From Ixodes scapularis (Eukaryota > Arthropoda > Arachnida > Ixodida > Ixodidae): DNA of 64,000 nt. Made by a program: the position numbers and the translations under genes. The DNA is taken from the NCBI RefSeq assembly GCF_016920785.2, contig NW_024609836.1, positions 6,814,406-6,878,405 on the forward strand. Direction: 5' to 3'. This document shows, piece after piece, positions 60,601-63,601 of the stretch. The notes under the pieces are model-generated. The model had not been told where the DNA came from. It ran no database searches and worked only from the letters and a program-made list of their open reading frames with translations. Position 1 is the stretch's first letter. Every line of letters starts with the position of its first letter.

Positions 60601-62995
60601 TTTGCTTTAGCCTTACTTCCCTTCACCAACTCTCTTTTGCGGCAGATTTTTCTTGTACCGGGGTACCCCTCGAAAGAAAGTGTACCAAGAGAAACCCAGG
60701 CAATCAGTACTTCGACACAGCAGTCTTTGAGCTAAAGGGATATTAGCGTATTAAACAAGAACTGGAACGTTGGTGAACATTAGGGCGGTCCTTACGTTTC
60801 ATTTTAGAAAGCGCCATATCTGCAGCGACGTGGGGATGGCAACAGCCGACGTCGCGCGACCCGGCTGACTGGCAGGCAGAGACCAAATATATTTAAACTT
60901 GAGGAAGAAAACGAGAAGGAACAGACAAGCACAAACTTCCAACTGGCAAGTTTCCTCAAGTTTTTGATTATCTCTACCAAACCGCTCGTTCTGTCTCGAC
61001 CGAATATAGTTTTTCCACGACCATTGCTTTCAGGCGCAAGTGCTTCAGCTCACAAAGTAACTCCCACCGCGCAAAAACGTTTTTCGTTTCACAGCTTGAT
61101 GGCATGGCTGCTTGCACATGCGCGCGTCTATCGTTGAAAGAGTTTTAAAAAGAAGTGACATGCGAGACGACAAGAGCGCAAAACGAGAGACGGCGCGAAA
61201 CGAGAGACAACAGATGAACGATTGATGCAGGGTACTTTGTGTCGGGCGGCCGCTTGCGCCACCTAGCTCACGCATGCTCAATTACGGCACTCAGTTTAGT
61301 TTTAGTATTGTAAGGCGACCAAAATTGGTCATTTGGCACAGATTACCCTTATTTAGACAAAATGTAGCAGGATATAGCAGGGTTAGCCCCTTGGCGCAGT
61401 TTGGCGCAATTGGCGCAGCAATCACATCACTGGGAATGGAAATGTATTGCGAAAAATTAATTGCACAAATATAACAGCCCTCCTTAACCTTAACAAAAAG
61501 ATAGCACATGCTTGACCCATCAAATACACTGATGCCAACGGACATGCCGCCGTCCGTGGTTCGCTTTCAGACAGTAAAATCACCAAAGTGGTTAGACCTA
61601 AGAATGGTCGCGTCGCTCTCTGCGCTGAGCGAGCTTCGTGGGGCGCCTCTCCTTCGGCAAAAGGGCGTGTATTGAATGCACCCCCCAAGTATGTGTAAAC
61701 TTTTCGGAAAATGAAGACCGTTCATTACGTGAGTAAATATGGTAAGGGGGAAGACACAGAAATTCATTAAGAAGGAACAAAAATCCGAATGCGCCCAGAC
61801 AGGAATCGAAAGCATGACCTCGTGATTATGAGCTCTGACACTCTCCCGCCGTGCCAAAGGGGCAGTGGCGAAAGTGAATGCCAGCGTTAGAACGCGTTCT
61901 GGCAGCGAGTCGAGACAAGGGCGGCTAGCCTTGCGTCCACCCAATAATCCTTCCAACCAGAGCTCGAAGCTCCGATGTCCCTGCGCACTCTCATATCCTC
62001 CTCCACCTTGGTTTCTACTTGTATAACCGAAAAAAATTAAAAGAAAAAATATAACTGCAAAGTTCGCCACAGGCTTCAAAGACTGCCGCAGACACACAGT
62101 CTGCGCATGCCAGTTTTACCCGTAGGATCAAGATAAATGTTCATTCTTCCCAGCCCTTTGCATGCCATCACTGGAAGGAATGGGAGATAAGCAAGGTCTT
62201 CTTAACCGAAAGTCCTCCAAATAGAAAAAAATTCTCTATCACTCTATTGTGGAGACGGAAACCAGGGACTCATTCTGAAACTGGCACAAGCCACGCTCCG
62301 TGCGTGGCTTGCGCTAGTTTTTTCATTGTGCATCACGGGTGATATCCAGGGTAAGACCAAGCGAACGAGCGCACCGCACGGTCACACAGTACGACATTGC
62401 GTCGCTCTCGCCGGCACATTTTGCCAGGAGCTTAGTCCTTGTAGAGCAGCTGTGCTATGCAGCTTAGTGGCTAAAGTATCCGACTGCCACCGCACAGACC
62501 CATGTTCGAGCCCCACTGAGCCTCTAACTTTACATATAACCTTAACGTGCGACGCTCCCAGCGTTTCACTCGTTCACGACGCTCGTCAACATCGATCGTT
62601 TGTGACCTTCGTTCCCAAAATCGTGCGTGACACTCGTTCCTGATATTAAAAAAAACGACTCATAAAACATGTTCCATGTTAAAAAGTGGTAACCACTCGT
62701 AATTGTGAGCTTCCCTCACTCAAACCAAAGTCTAGAAATTAAAAAAAAAAGACATCACCGACCACGTCTCGACAACATCGCCTCGCGAGCATAAATGCAC
62801 ACGTGATCCATTATGTGTGTTGGGAGATGCGCATGGCCATTTGAATGTTGGGCTGCTCCAGTTTAAAAGGCGTCAGCCCCAACTCACCGAGCTGGCCGCA
62901 GAGTTCGCAGGGTCTCGGCTGATTGGGCTTGAACTCCTCGCGGATGATGGTGAAGTTGGGTTCGTGTGTAGCCAGTCCCAGCATAATCAGGTCGG
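17638..62995 (-). CDS. XRN2: XRN2 / Rat1-type nuclear 5'-3' exoribonuclease, 25 exons, 5' end outside window
   Basis: Joined exons: 62888-62995, 59512-59561, 59131-59256, 53960-54039, 52490-52547, 51282-51339, 49476-49525, 47340-47387, 47197-47253, 46060-46200, 44774-44862, 40205-40289, 39941-39991, 39733-39840, 37583-37672, 32016-32088, 30319-30402, 29733-29836, 27620-27699, 23653-23709, 23487-23555, 21687-21815, 21298-21383, 20272-20323, 17638-17968. Every junction keeps frame and matches animal XRN2 in order. The family degrades 5'-monophosphorylated RNA in the nucleus: torpedo termination of RNA polymerase II, and rRNA and snoRNA trimming. Visible marks are the ADLIML and VGNDFLPHLP acidic motifs of the catalytic core, a C-x2-C-x4-H-x4-C zinc knuckle (visible residues 30-43), a basic/acidic linker, the conserved WVLRYYYQGCASWKW and GVALLPFVDERRL segments, and a Gly/Gln/Arg-rich tail. 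Human XRN2 is about 950 residues; 754 are visible here. Cytoplasmic XRN1 lacks this zinc knuckle. Exon borders were assigned by eye without transcripts. Confidence 0.96.
18165..18480 (+). repeat. Dispersed repeat with tRNA-like segment, copy A (intron 24)
   Basis: Shares blocks in order with 62326-62700: GTGATGGCCAGGGCGAGACC, CGTCGCTCTCGCCGGCAC, TAGAGCAGCTGTGC, CAGTGGCTATAGTATCC, CTGCCACCGCACCGACCCA and AACGACTCATAAA. The GCTCAGTGGCTA part resembles an A box; the B box is lost here. It begins about 200 bases upstream of terminal exon 25. Confidence 0.65.
19541..19892. mobile_element. Small TIR element (MITE)
   Basis: TATAGGGTCCTTGCA at the left is matched by TGCAAGGACCCTATA at the right, a perfect 15-base inverted repeat flanking about 350 bases without coding capacity. 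Both ends sit on TA. Confidence 0.6.
20272..20323 (-). CDS. XRN2: XRN2 exon 24: Gln/Gly-rich tail
   Basis: Residues 628-645, ASNQGQWQQPGRQQSWG. Acceptor TCTTTAG, donor GTAAGT. The 52-base exon continues the low-complexity composition of exon 23, and its phases join both neighbours without a stop. Confidence 0.9.
20324..21297 (-). other. XRN2 intron 23 with a LINE 3' tail
   Basis: Around 20566-20635 the minus strand reads CTGTACTGCCTCTGAGCCCT then GAGGGCACAAATAAATAAA, the shape of a LINE 3' end. A related tail is at 27118-27175. The rest is unremarkable. Confidence 0.5.
21298..21383 (-). CDS. XRN2: XRN2 exon 23: Gly/Gln-rich tail begins
   Basis: Residues 599-627, HAVRSAGGYSQVAPPHQQDR then GGGRSWGY. 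Low complexity, rich in Gly, Gln, Pro and Arg, as in other XRN2 tails. Acceptor CCGCAG, donor GTGAGT. The frame is fixed by exons 22 and 24. Confidence 0.9.
21687..21815 (-). CDS. XRN2: XRN2 exon 22: VLKPGDL...NWRPQLG
   Basis: Residues 556-598. DPDRVLKPGDLTPDQNRNWR then PQLGMGPRRQM, matching human AVLKPSDWEKSSNGRQWKPQLGFNRDRRP, with GHRAL aligned to FRTLGH. Acceptor GCTCAG, donor GTGGGT. It is the last segment with strong conservation. Confidence 0.95.
22057..22482. mobile_element. MITE-like element with AAGTTAC/GTAACTT repeats
   Basis: Left half: AAGTAAGTTACTTTCAAAAA and relatives. Right half: GAAAGTTACCAAAAAAGTAA and GTTACAGTAACACGTTACCA, roughly the reverse complement of the left. A 14-C run lies between them (22220-22233). 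In XRN2 intron 21. Confidence 0.5.
22761..22943. mobile_element. Palindromic TTAA-flanked MITE, 183 bp
   Basis: AAGCGCCGTCACACACTTGC at the left pairs with GCAAGTGTGTGAATGGCGCTT at the right, and the inner blocks GTTTTTAAGC/GCTTAAAAAC and AGGACCTG/CAGGTCCT are also inverted, so nearly the whole unit folds. TTAA occurs at both outer ends, as for piggyBac-type insertion. Confidence 0.75.
23487..23555 (-). CDS. XRN2: XRN2 exon 21: FRDPKYGNDYVFKAERLPGA
   Basis: Residues 533-556, CVRFRDPKYGNDYVFKAERL then PGA and a split Lys. It matches human NFKDPQFAEDYIFKAVMLPGAR. Acceptor CAACAG, donor GTGAGT. It lies 97 bases after exon 20. Confidence 0.96.
23653..23709 (-). CDS. XRN2: XRN2 exon 20
   Basis: Residues 514-532, DVQSVIRGLDNIPDNSVV after a split Asp. 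Acceptor is TTTTCCAG at 23711-23710. A second AG ten bases downstream would break the frame with exon 19, so the upstream one was chosen. It matches the LRDLTQNTVVSINF turn of human XRN2. Donor GTGAGT. Confidence 0.9.
25600..25825 (-). pseudogene. Transposon-derived fragment with AT-hook-like RGRP motif
   Basis: The minus strand encodes TSAVAKRGRPLQYTADELRE within a frame starting at 25825, then runs out of similarity at the GAATGCGAAAGCATG repeat. The basic RGRP plus YTADELRE pattern looks like the N-terminal DNA-binding part of a transposon protein. The family is not identified. Confidence 0.35.
25952..27105. mobile_element. Non-autonomous TIR element, 1.15 kb, TA flanked
   Basis: Left end TA|CAGTATAGACCACTTACA; right end (reverse complement) TA|CAGTGTAGACCGCATATA. 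Inner parts also correspond: left CCGCTTATAGTGC and right (as written) CCGCTTACAGTGC. TA on both sides suggests a Tc1/mariner/pogo-type element. No transposase is visible. A 16-bp-stem hairpin sits inside at 26251-26296. Confidence 0.7.
26251..26296. repeat. Perfect inverted repeat (16-bp arms, 14-base loop)
   Basis: Arm CGGAGGGACGCACGCA is followed after a short loop by TGCGTGCGTCCCTCCG. It lies inside the TIR element 25952-27105. Confidence 0.8.
27620..27699 (-). CDS. XRN2: XRN2 exon 19
   Basis: Residues 488-513, EFDLEPKYFGGVGGKILLSH then SAVGPG, plus two bases. It is the less conserved segment between the FILELY and SPVP regions of human XRN2. Acceptor CTTGCAG, donor GA|GTGAGT. The identity rests on position, frame and the flanking exons. 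Confidence 0.88.
27700..29732 (-). other. XRN2 intron 18
   Basis: 2033 bases with the MITE at 28202-28381. The remainder, including a GC-rich block at 29260-29550, has no recognised gene. Confidence 0.6.
28202..28381. mobile_element. 180-bp MITE with TACTGTCGAGA TIRs
   Basis: Left TACTGTCGAGATCGGTTGTA, right reverse complement TACTGTCGAGACCGGTTATA, a 26-base TIR with few mismatches, starting at TA. The inner repeats AACGAAATAGCGG and AACGAAATAGCGGATATAGC are direct. XRN2 intron 18. Confidence 0.75.
29733..29836 (-). CDS. XRN2: XRN2 exon 18
   Basis: Residues 453-487, VKRNIRGDDVFYVRKGHRGY then SYLLGLYEACKDFNR. It corresponds to the human TRRNSLGGDVLFVGKHHPLHDFILELY region. Acceptor CGCGCAG, donor GTGAGT. 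Confidence 0.95.
29837..30318 (-). other. XRN2 intron 17
   Basis: 482 bases of AT-rich sequence; nothing recognised. Confidence 0.6.
30319..30402 (-). CDS. XRN2: XRN2 exon 17: GVALLPFVDERRL
   Basis: Residues 425-452, GVALLPFVDERRLLETVKTV then YPTLTEDE. This is the conserved XRN block after KKYAWQG. Acceptor TACGCAG, donor GTGGGT. Confidence 0.97.
30403..32015 (-). other. XRN2 intron 16
   Basis: Contains a diverged piece of the 18165/62326 repeat (about 30600-30790), the 192-bp MITE and a small GATGCCCAGAGCAG duplication at about 31733-31760. No gene. Confidence 0.55.
30985..31176. mobile_element. 192-bp MITE
   Basis: Left TATAGTCTAAGCTCATTACA, right reverse complement TACAGCCTAAGCTCGTTATA, beginning and ending at TA. 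Similar in size and build to 28202-28381 and to a partial copy near 45905-45980. Confidence 0.65.
32016..32088 (-). CDS. XRN2: XRN2 exon 16: IIDFYPIDFKIDLNGKKYAW
   Basis: Residues 401-424 plus one base: DSPIIDFYPIDFKIDLNGKK then YAWQ. It matches the IIDFYPEDFAIDLNGKKYAWQG block. Acceptor is TTTTTTCAG, donor GTGGGT. The preceding intron, 5.5 kb, is the longest in the window. Confidence 0.97.
32760..33680 (-). pseudogene. Mutator-like transposase remnant
   Basis: Two shifted minus-strand frames carry CSTGMESWCHLYEAKLSRKR (33151-33393) and then LYNRLSRNDFLERCSQMKTQ with NGNDSFNALLWKRC (32985-33182). This is the GxxSWC ... LYxxLSxxxLLxRCxxGxTQNxNESFNxxxW pattern I associate with Mutator-like transposases common in tick genomes. 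Stops and frameshifts separate the pieces. Located in XRN2 intron 15, same strand as the gene. Confidence 0.6.
33804..34523. mobile_element. piggyBac-type MITE, 720 bp, TTAA target
   Basis: TTAAAGGGGCACTGACAC at the left and TGTGTCAGTGCCCCTTTAA at the right form an essentially perfect terminal inverted repeat bounded by TTAA. No transposase inside. A diverged relative is at 46602-47147. Confidence 0.8.
34967..35480 (+). mobile_element. TIR element related to 61500-61737 (right end lost)
   Basis: Left end TACCGTATCCACTAGCATAA. The inner block at 35350-35480 (CGGACAGTGAAATCGTAAAG, AAGAACGGTTGCGTCACTCT) recurs diverged at 61560-61670, where the right end AGTAAATATGGTA is kept. Together they outline one family with TACCGTATTTACT-like ends. 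Confidence 0.55.
36125..36275 (+). repeat. Two-copy tandem duplication, about 75 bp
   Basis: TATATACGCATTTGA and CCGCAG(T/C)GCCCTCTC occur at about 36135 and again at about 36214, followed by TATA(A/G)ACGTTGAGC. The first copy has an extra GCATTTCA. It lies inside the hAT-like element. Confidence 0.75.
36342..36423 (+). tRNA. tRNA-Ser(AGA)-like gene
   Basis: 82 bases folding as a class II tRNA. Acceptor stem GCAGTCG/CGACTGC pairs fully. The anticodon loop CTAGAAA in GATGGACTAGAAATCCATTG gives AGA. The long variable arm is GGGGTCTCCCC, and the T stem ACAGG/CCTGT pairs. The A box TGGCCCAGTGG is good, and a TTTTTT terminator follows seven bases later. The T loop reads TTTGAAT, so the normally invariant C56 is T. 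It may be a functional gene, a recent pseudogene or a tRNA hitch-hiking in a hAT element. It is antisense to XRN2. Confidence 0.75.
37239..37264 (+). repeat. 26-G homopolymer
   Basis: An uninterrupted run of 26 G, followed by CATGGGGGGC. It could form a G-quadruplex on the plus strand; the length may also be a sequencing estimate. Confidence 0.9.
37583..37672 (-). CDS. XRN2: XRN2 exon 15: FKPMEQLMSVFPAAS
   Basis: Residues 371-400, FKPMEQLMSVFPAASKQHLP then PAFGDLMDDP. It matches the PFKPLEQLMGVFPAASGNFLPPSW block. Acceptor ATTGCAG, donor GTGAGT. A transposon-like end (CAGTAAATACGGTA) lies under 40 bases past the donor. Confidence 0.96.
37673..39732 (-). other. XRN2 intron 14
   Basis: 2060 bases. 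At 37868 a single transposon end (TACCGTAAAATCCCGAGTCA), related to the ends of the 43451-44388 element, is followed by a CCACCCC-rich stretch. The rest is AT-rich and unassigned. Confidence 0.55.
39733..39840 (-). CDS. XRN2: XRN2 exon 14: GCASWKWFFPYHYAPFASDF
   Basis: Residues 335-370, GCASWKWFFPYHYAPFASDF then INVGDIKINFERDTQP. The conserved SWKW..PYHYAPFASD motif continues directly from exon 13. The acceptor is CGCAAG rather than the usual CAG; the donor is GTGAGT. Confidence 0.96.
39941..39991 (-). CDS. XRN2: XRN2 exon 13: YVEGLCWVLRYYYQ
   Basis: Residues 318-334, ATAYVEGLCWVLRYYYQ, one of the most conserved XRN segments. Acceptor ATTGCAG, donor GTGAGG. 51 bases, phase 0 on both sides. 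Confidence 0.97.
40205..40289 (-). CDS. XRN2: XRN2 exon 12: LWEDGWKERYYVSKFDI
   Basis: Residues 289-317. LWEDGWKERYYVSKFDINSD is a near match to the LWEAGWKQRYYKNKFDVDAA block that opens the second conserved region of XRN2. Acceptor CATGCAG, donor GTACGT. Confidence 0.96.
40478..40556 (-). repeat. tRNA-like SINE head
   Basis: The minus strand reads TAGCCCGGTCGGTAAAGCAC, then GGCGAGTTCAAATCATACCG: recognisable A and B boxes in tRNA order. No clean acceptor stem. It is in intron 11, about 190 bases upstream of exon 12. Confidence 0.5.
42061..43023. mobile_element. Transposon insertion 1 in the satellite array, about 960 bp
   Basis: It interrupts a 47-bp unit after CGGGCCCTAAA. The ends are GGCCCTGCAA and TTGCAGGGC, a short inverted repeat, and the satellite resumes at GTAGCAACC. 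The TAAAGGGGCCCTGC start resembles the piggyBac-type MITE ends at 33804. No transposase seen. Confidence 0.7.
43451..44388 (+). mobile_element. pogo/Tigger-like element, 938 bp, TA duplication
   Basis: CCGTAAAATACCGAGCA and its exact complement TGCTCGGTATTTTACGG bound the element. TA flanks both sides, and the empty site (ACATAGCAACC) is shown by neighbouring satellite units, so the insertion point is certain. Inside is the transposase fragment listed separately and an 11-base-stem hairpin (GAATGGAAAGC ... GCTTTCCATTC) at 43871-43899. Confidence 0.88.
43992..44260 (+). pseudogene. Transposase N-terminal HTH fragment (pogo/Tigger, BrkDBD-like)
   Basis: MHSYTVARKVEVVEWHRRHG followed by VSRTSREFKIDHKRVHEWDS is a helix-turn-helix of the CENP-B/Brinker-like type used by Tigger transposases. 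Near 44180-44215 the similarity (GAPVFSEEVDDAL) continues in another frame and is then lost; the DDE domain is missing. The fragment is not functional as a transposase. Confidence 0.7.
44774..44862 (-). CDS. XRN2: XRN2 exon 11: GVKRKHEGDD acidic linker
   Basis: Residues 260-289, with VKRKHEGDDSSDEEEPHDEV, like the GIKRKAEDSDSEPEPEDNV of human XRN2. It contains a KRK patch followed by Ser in an acidic context. Acceptor GCTGCAG is followed six bases later by a second CAG, a tandem acceptor that would drop Val-Gln without changing frame. Donor GTGCGC lies about 28 bases from the end of the 47-bp satellite array. Confidence 0.93.
44863..46059 (-). other. XRN2 intron 10
   Basis: 1197 bases. About 45905-45980 resembles part of the 30985 MITE (TTTTACAACAGACCAAAGTC, ATCAAGGTCTGCC). 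The rest is unassigned. Confidence 0.55.
46060..46200 (-). CDS. XRN2: XRN2 exon 10: low-conservation linker
   Basis: Residues 213-259. Includes NARREAYDMRREGMD, which corresponds to the NPRQAAYEMRMQN patch of vertebrate XRN2, within an Ala/Gly/Arg-rich linker. Acceptor TTTGCAG, donor GTGAGT. 141 bases, phase 0 on both sides. Confidence 0.92.
46201..47196 (-). other. XRN2 intron 9
   Basis: 996 bases, more than half occupied by the TTAA MITE. The remainder is AT-rich with A and T runs. Confidence 0.6.
46602..47147. mobile_element. Diverged TTAA MITE, 546 bp
   Basis: Left TTAAAGGGATACTGACGCC, right GTCTGTGTCCCCTTTAA, both bounded by TTAA: a degenerate copy of the 33804-34523 family in XRN2 intron 9. 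Confidence 0.65.
47197..47253 (-). CDS. XRN2: XRN2 exon 9
   Basis: Residues 194-212, EAESEARPAWTPRGQFAPV, aligned to the human DQPAFTPSGILTPHAL segment. Acceptor TCTGCAG, donor GTGAGT. Phase 0, 86 bases from exon 8. Confidence 0.92.
47340..47387 (-). CDS. XRN2: XRN2 exon 8: lysine/arginine-rich segment
   Basis: Residues 178-193, LNFKRRMKEKKKRMKM, equivalent to the human RRRQKEKRKRMKR stretch. A nuclear localization role is inferred from composition only. Acceptor GTTGCAG, donor GTACGA, 48 bases, phase 0 on both sides. Confidence 0.93.
47501..48316. mobile_element. TIR element, about 816 bp, GC-rich
   Basis: Left AAGGCTGTTATACTCCGACG, right reverse complement AAGGCTCTGTTATACTCCGA, a TIR of about 23 bases with one insertion. 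The interior is GC-rich with CpG-dense stretches and no recognised transposase. XRN2 intron 7. Confidence 0.75.
48654..48690 (+). repeat. A-run plus (AT)n microsatellite
   Basis: About 15 A followed by roughly nine AT repeats. Confidence 0.9.
48741..48841 (+). repeat. Dispersed repeat shared with the XRN2 3' UTR
   Basis: AGCTCCCAAATTTCCTCAA and CCTAAGCAAAGAGTTCTTC match 17130-17175 in order with few differences. Confidence 0.65.
49476..49525 (-). CDS. XRN2: XRN2 exon 7: start of charged linker
   Basis: Residues 161-177, ELGEAEDEIFKRRQQNE. Acceptor GTTGCAG; donor GTGCCC is weak beyond the GT. It matches the GEVEDSIFKKRKDDE region before the basic linker. Confidence 0.93.
49526..51281 (-). 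other. XRN2 intron 6 (GC-AG)
   Basis: 1756 bases from donor GCGAGT to acceptor GTTGCAG, containing the palindromic MITE and loose GATGTTACATCC-like repeats at about 50893-50970. Confidence 0.8.
50457..50638. mobile_element. Palindromic MITE with nested hairpins, 182 bp
   Basis: AAGCGCAAAACACATG and GTACGACGAAACCGTCCGAT at the left pair with the right end (ATCGGACGGTTTCGTCGTAC, CATGTGTTTCGCACTT), about 42 bases with one 4-base insertion. Two further hairpins lie inside: CCGACCG/CGGTCGG and AGGGTTTTC/GAAAACCCT. TTAA is present at the right edge, and TTGA at the left. Confidence 0.8.
51282..51339 (-). CDS. XRN2: XRN2 exon 6, ends at a GC splice donor
   Basis: Residues 142-160 plus one base: GYLTENGFVALERVQLIMS. 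The only frame-consistent exit is TCGG|GCGAGT, a GC donor, which joins exon 7 to read IMSELGEAED, the same length as the human IMLAVGEVED. Nearby GT dinucleotides give a stop or the wrong frame. Acceptor TGTGCAG. Confidence 0.93.
51340..52489 (-). other. XRN2 intron 5
   Basis: 1150 bases. The GC-rich block 51900-52440 looks like repeat sequence but has no recognised ends or product. The longest plus-strand frame (51149-51712) runs across exon 6 in antisense and has no family features. Confidence 0.55.
52490..52547 (-). CDS. XRN2: XRN2 exon 5
   Basis: Residues 122-141, EGAIDRLITLYKKAVYKTG after the split Arg. It matches the EIRENAIDRL helix after the active site in animal XRN2. Acceptor ATTTCAG, donor GTGAGT inside a run of five G; the phase 0 exit was fixed by the next exon. 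Confidence 0.95.
52813..53061 (-). mobile_element. tRNA-derived SINE of ixodid type
   Basis: The head on the minus strand, GCCGCCTCGGTGGCTCCGAG, has an A box, then GCGGGTTCGAATCTTGG (B box). The body includes TTTTACGTGCC/ACCACCTGGGGATCTTTTGA (plus strand), which I associate with abundant tick SINEs, and ends in a T run at 52815-52824. 249 bases. Confidence 0.8.
53484..53752. repeat. Minisatellite of CRE-like TGACATCACA/TGACGTCA units
   Basis: About 270 bases of irregular 9-19 base units such as ATGACATCACATGACGTCAT and CATAACGTCACATGACCTA. It includes a perfect ATGACGTCAT and two CACGTG boxes. It lies about 205 bases past the exon 4 donor in XRN2 intron 4. Confidence 0.8.
53960..54039 (-). 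CDS. XRN2: XRN2 exon 4: VGNDFLPHLPSLEI catalytic Asp motif
   Basis: Residues 96-122. Reads RAIDDWVFMCFFVGNDFLPH and continues LPSLEI. The Asp in GNDFLPH is an invariant metal-binding residue of XRN enzymes. Acceptor CTCCAG, donor GTGACG, phase 0 in and phase 2 out. The intron before it is 5.1 kb. Confidence 0.96.
54040..59130 (-). other. XRN2 intron 3
   Basis: 5091 bases, no gene recognised. Contents seen: A- and T-runs, a GC-rich patch at 56930-57130, an ATG microsatellite at 58738-58760, and a 22-A run at about 59085-59106 just past the exon 3 donor. Short frames at 54560-54840 and 55509-55700 have no recognisable family. Confidence 0.5.
59131..59256 (-). CDS. XRN2: XRN2 exon 3: EFIFLRLNVLREYL core
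   Basis: Residues 54-95. Contains the highly conserved EFIFLRLNVLREYL and LPFTFNIE segments that link the zinc knuckle to the last catalytic motif. Acceptor ATTGCAG, donor GTAAGG, phase 0 on both sides. The upstream intron is only 255 bases. Confidence 0.96.
59512..59561 (-). CDS. XRN2: XRN2 exon 2: second half of zinc knuckle
   Basis: Residues 37-53, HEMKDCQGLAKEKTGE, supplying His38 and Cys43 of the CCHC knuckle. Acceptor is CTTGCAG and donor GTGAGG. The 50-base exon is phase 1 in and phase 0 out. It joins exon 1 across a 3326-base intron. Confidence 0.95.
59772..59956 (+). repeat. TTTTGGAGCAGC minisatellite
   Basis: Seven imperfect copies of a unit of about 20-24 bases (TTTTGGAGCAGCAAAAGTGG and TTTTGGAGCAGCTAAAAT alternate). 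It starts next to GCAGTGATGTGATTGGCC. The inverse of that flank, with TTGGCGCAGTTTGGCGCAAT, occurs at 61390-61440. Confidence 0.8.
61500..61737 (+). mobile_element. Right part of a TIR element family
   Basis: The body CAGACAGTAAAATCACCAAA and AAGAATGGTCGCGTCGCTCT matches 35360-35430; the right end is ACGTGAGTAAATATGGTA. The left part is missing. Confidence 0.55.
61785..61862 (-). repeat. tRNA-like SINE head
   Basis: The minus strand reads TTGGCACGGCGGGAGAGTGT (A box region) and, about 50 bases later, GCTTTCGATTCCTGTC (B box). There is no matching acceptor stem, so a SINE or pseudogene is more likely than a tRNA gene. Confidence 0.5.
62326..62700 (+). repeat. Dispersed repeat with tRNA-like segment, copy B (intron 1)
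   Basis: Shares ordered blocks with 18165-18480. Here the tRNA-like part is better kept: TTAGTGGCTAAAGTATCCGA then GTTCGAGCCCC. It ends with AAAACGACTCATAAAACATG like the other copy. Confidence 0.65.
62888..62995 (-). CDS. XRN2: XRN2 exon 1 of window: catalytic ADLIML motif and first half of zinc knuckle
   Basis: Visible residues 1-37. It starts inside an Ala codon after acceptor TGCGCAG and ends in a Gly codon before donor GTGAGT. It reads ADLIMLGLATHEPNFTIIRE and continues to the two knuckle cysteines. The Asp of ADLIML is one of the conserved metal-binding acidic residues of XRN nucleases. The upstream exons with the start codon are not in the window. Confidence 0.96.
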
Positions 62996-63601
62996 CTGCG
63001 CAGAACGAGACAGTGCCATTGAGCAACGAGGCTCAACTGCGGACAATCACTCGCTAAACTCACAATTTTACAGTGATGGCAGTTATAGGGACTTCCCTGC
63101 TGCATGTGAGAGGTCAGCATTGTGCTAGGCAGAAAACTCCTAGTTCACCTCGAGAGACGGTGAACGAGATATCTACGCACCAGTTCTCATCCAGCCAGAC
63201 TAGATCACCTCTCGGTCAAGGGACCCGCGAGCACGCACTGGCAGGGGCACTCAGCGTTAGGCCTGGTCTATACGTTGACTCTACGCCGACGGCCAACTTT
63301 GGAAGTGGAGGGGGAGGGTGGAAAGTACCGAGCGTAGACAATTGGTGGCTGGCTGGTGCAGCAAAGGGGATAAGCAAACACCACAGGCTATATCCCTAGC
63401 ATGCGGGACCACCCGATTCAAAGGGAAAATCCATAAATAATGATCAGTCGTTGCCGGCACTGTTGCAGGGCAGACACCTGTCTCGAGATCTTCGTAAAAC
63501 AAAAGGATGTCTCATCACGTTGTTTCTTCTCTGGATTTTTGTGCGAGCATGCAGGGAGGCCACGCAAAACTAGGGCACCTTCCCAAGGTTTCTTTTTATC
63601 T
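62996..63601 (-). other. Part of the upstream XRN2 intron
   Basis: Sequence on the 5' side of the first visible exon. I see no exon of the missing N-terminal half (for example the VPAFFRWL or MNGIIH motifs) before the right edge. Confidence 0.6.

Larger units (their letters stand above)
59562..62887 (-). other. XRN2 intron 1 (inside the zinc knuckle)
   Basis: 3326 bases containing the minisatellite, its inverted flank at 61390, the TIR element part, a tRNA-like head and dispersed repeat copy B. No gene nested in it. Confidence 0.65.
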
